DNA of 64,000 nucleotides from assembly GCA_963678565.1 (NCBI GenBank), contig OY782875.1:2542001-2606000 (forward strand), read 5' to 3'. The translations under genes and the position numbers were made by a program. This document shows positions 62,601 to 64,000 of the stretch, in pieces. Source of the DNA: SKHV01 sp963678565 (GTDB lineage: Bacteria; Bacteroidota; Bacteroidia; Bacteroidales; Prolixibacteraceae). Position 1 is the first letter of the stretch. The number at the start of each line of letters is the position of its first letter. The notes under the pieces are model-generated. The model searched no databases. It was not told where the DNA came from and was given only the letters and a program-made list of their open reading frames with translations.

Positions 62601-62857
62601 TCAACTATTAAAACACTTGCGTCCTTATAAATTTCAAATGAAAAAATACCATTTTCTTTTGAAATGGTCATTGCATCTTCCTGTAAGGTAGAAATACGGG
62701 CTGCTACAATTGGTTCGCCAGAACTTCCGTCAACCACAGTTCCACTAACGGTTTTAGATTCTTGTCCATCCTGAGCAAATGATAGCATTGTTGTTGCGAG
62801 CAAAGCTAGAAGGCTAAAGCATATCTTTTTTCTAATATTTATTGTCGTACTCTTCAT
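59687..62857 (-). CDS. SusC/RagA-family TonB-linked outer-membrane protein
   Basis: A 1,056-residue channel. Signal peptide about 1-28 (SFAQDG). A carboxypeptidase-regulatory-like domain at about 37-110 (VSGTVVDGSSGEPIVAARIST), a plug at about 120-255 with PLYIVDGVYWEDLN and IERIDIIKNGTAIYGSKGSNGVIILETKKG in parts, and a beta-barrel ending GIKLNL. Together with the downstream SusD gene it forms a glycan or oligopeptide import pair. It begins 24 bases after the fasciclin-type gene, so the set reads as one operon. Confidence 0.95.
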   Translation of the reverse strand: MKSTTINIRKKICFSLLALLATTMLSFAQDGQESKTVSGTVVDGSSGEPIVAARISTLQEDAMTISKENGIFSFEIYKDASVLIVEADGFLPRQYTVKDGEENNIKLFSDKFSDQAIEFSTFYGVLDKINGQAGNFVATQPLSGFENVDDQIALLNNGVLRGINRSGINSTGSVIFMNGLNSVNANTQPLYIVDGVYWEDLNDAGSLFQGFYTNPMAVIDPNMIERIDIIKNGTAIYGSKGSNGVIILETKKGVSQVTKINVSSVVGVSDMPSSIPVMNADEYKIYLTEMIGTVPTNLKYASEFDEMEYFIEDPNRPFYNKYHNETNWSDEIYRQAVSTNTSINVDGGDDRAMYHFALGYRSDQGVVQTTNLQRLNTIFNADISFGEYFTLGWNIGYTDINRELSNYGVDINASPVYMADIKSPFLSPYMFTATGLKTLEYDDSDFLNIGNPSAILQNGIADNSQYRFNIGMLPVYKLNNKVSISNKFDYSLYDVREKFYRPHIGSNLISMPDGGISSSTVANQSGKQVSLFEEFQITYNEKLKGGDAIDLLGGYRYYFNNYASVYAVGHNTATDNYRTLNSAADYRETESFDNKSKSVSLYGNGKYRVQDKYTLNASFSMDASSKFGVDTKGVTLLGTDWGLFYSVAGEWFVSSEDFLKSVSAISQLKLHAGYDVTGNDDIGYYNKYPYRKSTFYLGKATGLVIGNIANSSIQWETTKSLNGGIDLALFEGRVTISANAYLNNVDNVLAYKSLPKEAGIEYYLSNEGAMKNNGYDVSLNVRLINKNKIKWEVGGSIGHYKNEVTAWPDDVISLNSVYNGAYITKVGSAANSFYGYETDGIYKTQAEADADGLYLIDNAGNRLNFGAGDVKFVNTDDNKEINEDDMKILGDPNPDYFGNINTRLMIGNFEFTGVISYSLGGQIYNYYRQSLESGLNYNNQSTALINRWRNESQDIVTAPRAVYGDPMMNSRFSDRWVEDADYIKLSSLSIAYDIPIKNGKLNGVKFWASANNLITITDYLGQDPEFSLGGSTLMQGVDLGILPSTRNFSFGIKLNL

Positions 62858-62881
62858 TATATTAAATTTTAGGGATGTGGT

Positions 62882-64000
62882 TTATTGCTTAACCGGCTCC
62901 AGGATTACACAATCAATTCTCATCTCTCGGCTGTAGTTAGCAGTTTCACTTGTCCTAGCATCATTCTGCACCCTTAAAATTACTGTTGTGATATCTTCTT
63001 CATTCCAAGGATAATCACAATATGGGAACTTAAAATTTTTGGCAACCAACACTTTGGTTAATGAATCCGGATTTGTTTCTTCCAAATCAACATCAAGTCT
63101 ATTTCTCAAAATGGATACTTCTTTTTTATCCTCATCCTTATAACTCATAAAGAAAAGAGGCTTGAAAGGACGGTGGTCTGTTGTATCCTGAAGTGACGTA
63201 GGAACAAATTGCACATAAATATTATATTCAGTAGAAAGTGTTCCTGGGATTTCAAAATCAACCCTAACTTTTGACAAATTACTAGTTGTTGTTGGTTCCA
63301 CAATAACATATTCATTATTTGAAACTGTCAATGAATCAGAATAGTTACGAACACTTTTCAAAGTACAATTATCGTTATTACGAATAACATTTTTATTTTC
63401 GGCTTCTATTCTAATTTCTTTTAAGAAACTAATAGATGAATTAATGTTGTAATTACTCGTTTCATATACAAGACCATTACTAACTAAAGTTTGCTTTGCT
63501 CCTTCAAATATTTTATTAGGATTATGAAATACGGTACCGGAAGTCGAAATTAAAGAATCATACATTGAAATATCTGTAAGCTCACCTCTATAGATTAGGT
63601 CTTTTACTATAGTTCGTTGTGTATAATATTCCTGTATTTCAATAGAATCGTCGCGGAATGATTTAAAATAAGGTTTAATTGAATCATAAGCTAAACTCCA
63701 TGCTTGGTTATCCAATAAAAGTGCAGTGTAAATACTATCTTCATCGTTAATATCACCATACATATTAAATACCCAGTTATATTCAATTAAAATAGAATCA
63801 TAAATAGGCTTTTCTGTTTCAGGATCTTGACCTATAACTGTACTATTAATTGAATCAAAAAACACTTCTGTTTGACCTACTACATATGTATACAATGAAT
63901 CTAATCCTTTGGTATCACCCAAATACTCAAATATATTCGGTCGGAAAGGAATATAATCATCGATAATGTATATTACTCCATTTTTTGTTAAAATAGATTC
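62882..64000 (-). CDS. Fasciclin-type surface protein, C-terminal part (cut by window edge)
   Basis: The reading frame is open to the right edge; 373 codons are visible. At the edge, NGVIYIIDDYIPFRPNIFEYLG is a fasciclin-like signature (NGVIYIIDDYIPF; compare NGVVHVID in the family). The remainder contains a second fasciclin-like stretch (YDSLISTSGTVFHNPNKIFEG) and a long beta-rich C-terminal part (YNIYVQFVPTSLQ, ILRNRLDVDLEE). Fasciclin lipoproteins often precede SusC/SusD pairs in Bacteroidota and may bind a polymer. The gene runs straight into the SusC gene (24 bases), so it is likely the first or second gene of the operon. Confidence 0.8.
   Translation of the reverse strand, partial: ESILTKNGVIYIIDDYIPFRPNIFEYLGDTKGLDSLYTYVVGQTEVFFDSINSTVIGQDPETEKPIYDSILIEYNWVFNMYGDINDEDSIYTALLLDNQAWSLAYDSIKPYFKSFRDDSIEIQEYYTQRTIVKDLIYRGELTDISMYDSLISTSGTVFHNPNKIFEGAKQTLVSNGLVYETSNYNINSSISFLKEIRIEAENKNVIRNNDNCTLKSVRNYSDSLTVSNNEYVIVEPTTTSNLSKVRVDFEIPGTLSTEYNIYVQFVPTSLQDTTDHRPFKPLFFMSYKDEDKKEVSILRNRLDVDLEETNPDSLTKVLVAKNFKFPYCDYPWNEEDITTVILRVQNDARTSETANYSREMRIDCVILEPVKQ

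Overview
The window is AT-rich DNA from a member of the Bacteroidota, most likely class Bacteroidia and, as a weaker guess, the order Marinilabiliales. The evidence is a SusC/SusD pair, several proteins with type IX secretion (T9SS) C-terminal sorting domains, lipoproteins with acidic residues after the lipid cysteine, TAnnTTTG-type -7 promoter elements without obvious Shine-Dalgarno sites, the Bacteroides-type succinylornithine branch of arginine synthesis, and a Rho factor with a long basic/Gln-rich insertion.

Layout. 1-49: start of a class I fumarase leaving the left edge. 256-12620 (minus strand): a vitamin B12 acquisition locus headed by a cobalamin riboswitch. It encodes a DUF6580 membrane protein, a 1,919-residue T9SS surface protein that combines a beta-propeller with a DUF4465 (BtuH-like) domain, an 819-residue T9SS protein with a transcobalamin-like domain, a BtuB-like TonB receptor and a BtuG-like lipoprotein. 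12620-17860: a relic-bearing intergenic region, then an N-acetylglucosamine-kinase-like ATPase, a DUF4294 protein, a lipoprotein superoxide dismutase, a PL10 pectate lyase and a DUF4382 lipoprotein. 17880-31720: arginine/proline/carbamoyl-phosphate synthesis. argR, a GNAT acyltransferase, argG, argC, argD, proC, proB, proA and argF' read leftward; carAB reads rightward. The argR/carA gap holds paired ARG boxes, and terminator-like hairpins sit in the argG and carA leaders.

31724-45620: histidine kinase, FUSC membrane protein, DUF2892 protein, an unusual three-gene set (ABC ATPase, HypB/UreG-like GTPase, cytosolic Fe-type solute-binding protein with no permease), a SUMF1-domain lipoprotein, APS reductase, chorismate synthase, a SlyD-like FKBP with a Cys-rich tail, Rho and an unrecognised helical protein. 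45666-54340: a sugar-use cluster (AraC regulator divergent from sugar porter, GH2 glycosidase and DUF5107-TPR protein), followed by tRNA-Ala(GGC). 54648-64000: a SusC/SusD operon with a fasciclin-type protein (cut by the right edge) and a triple LamG T9SS protein.

The two best candidates for new biology are the T9SS-based B12 capture proteins and the permease-less ABC/GTPase/SBP set, which looks more like cytosolic metal handling than transport. The highly structured 167-bp element between the GNAT gene and argG is a third point of interest. Gene calls rest on reading the translations; no database search was possible.
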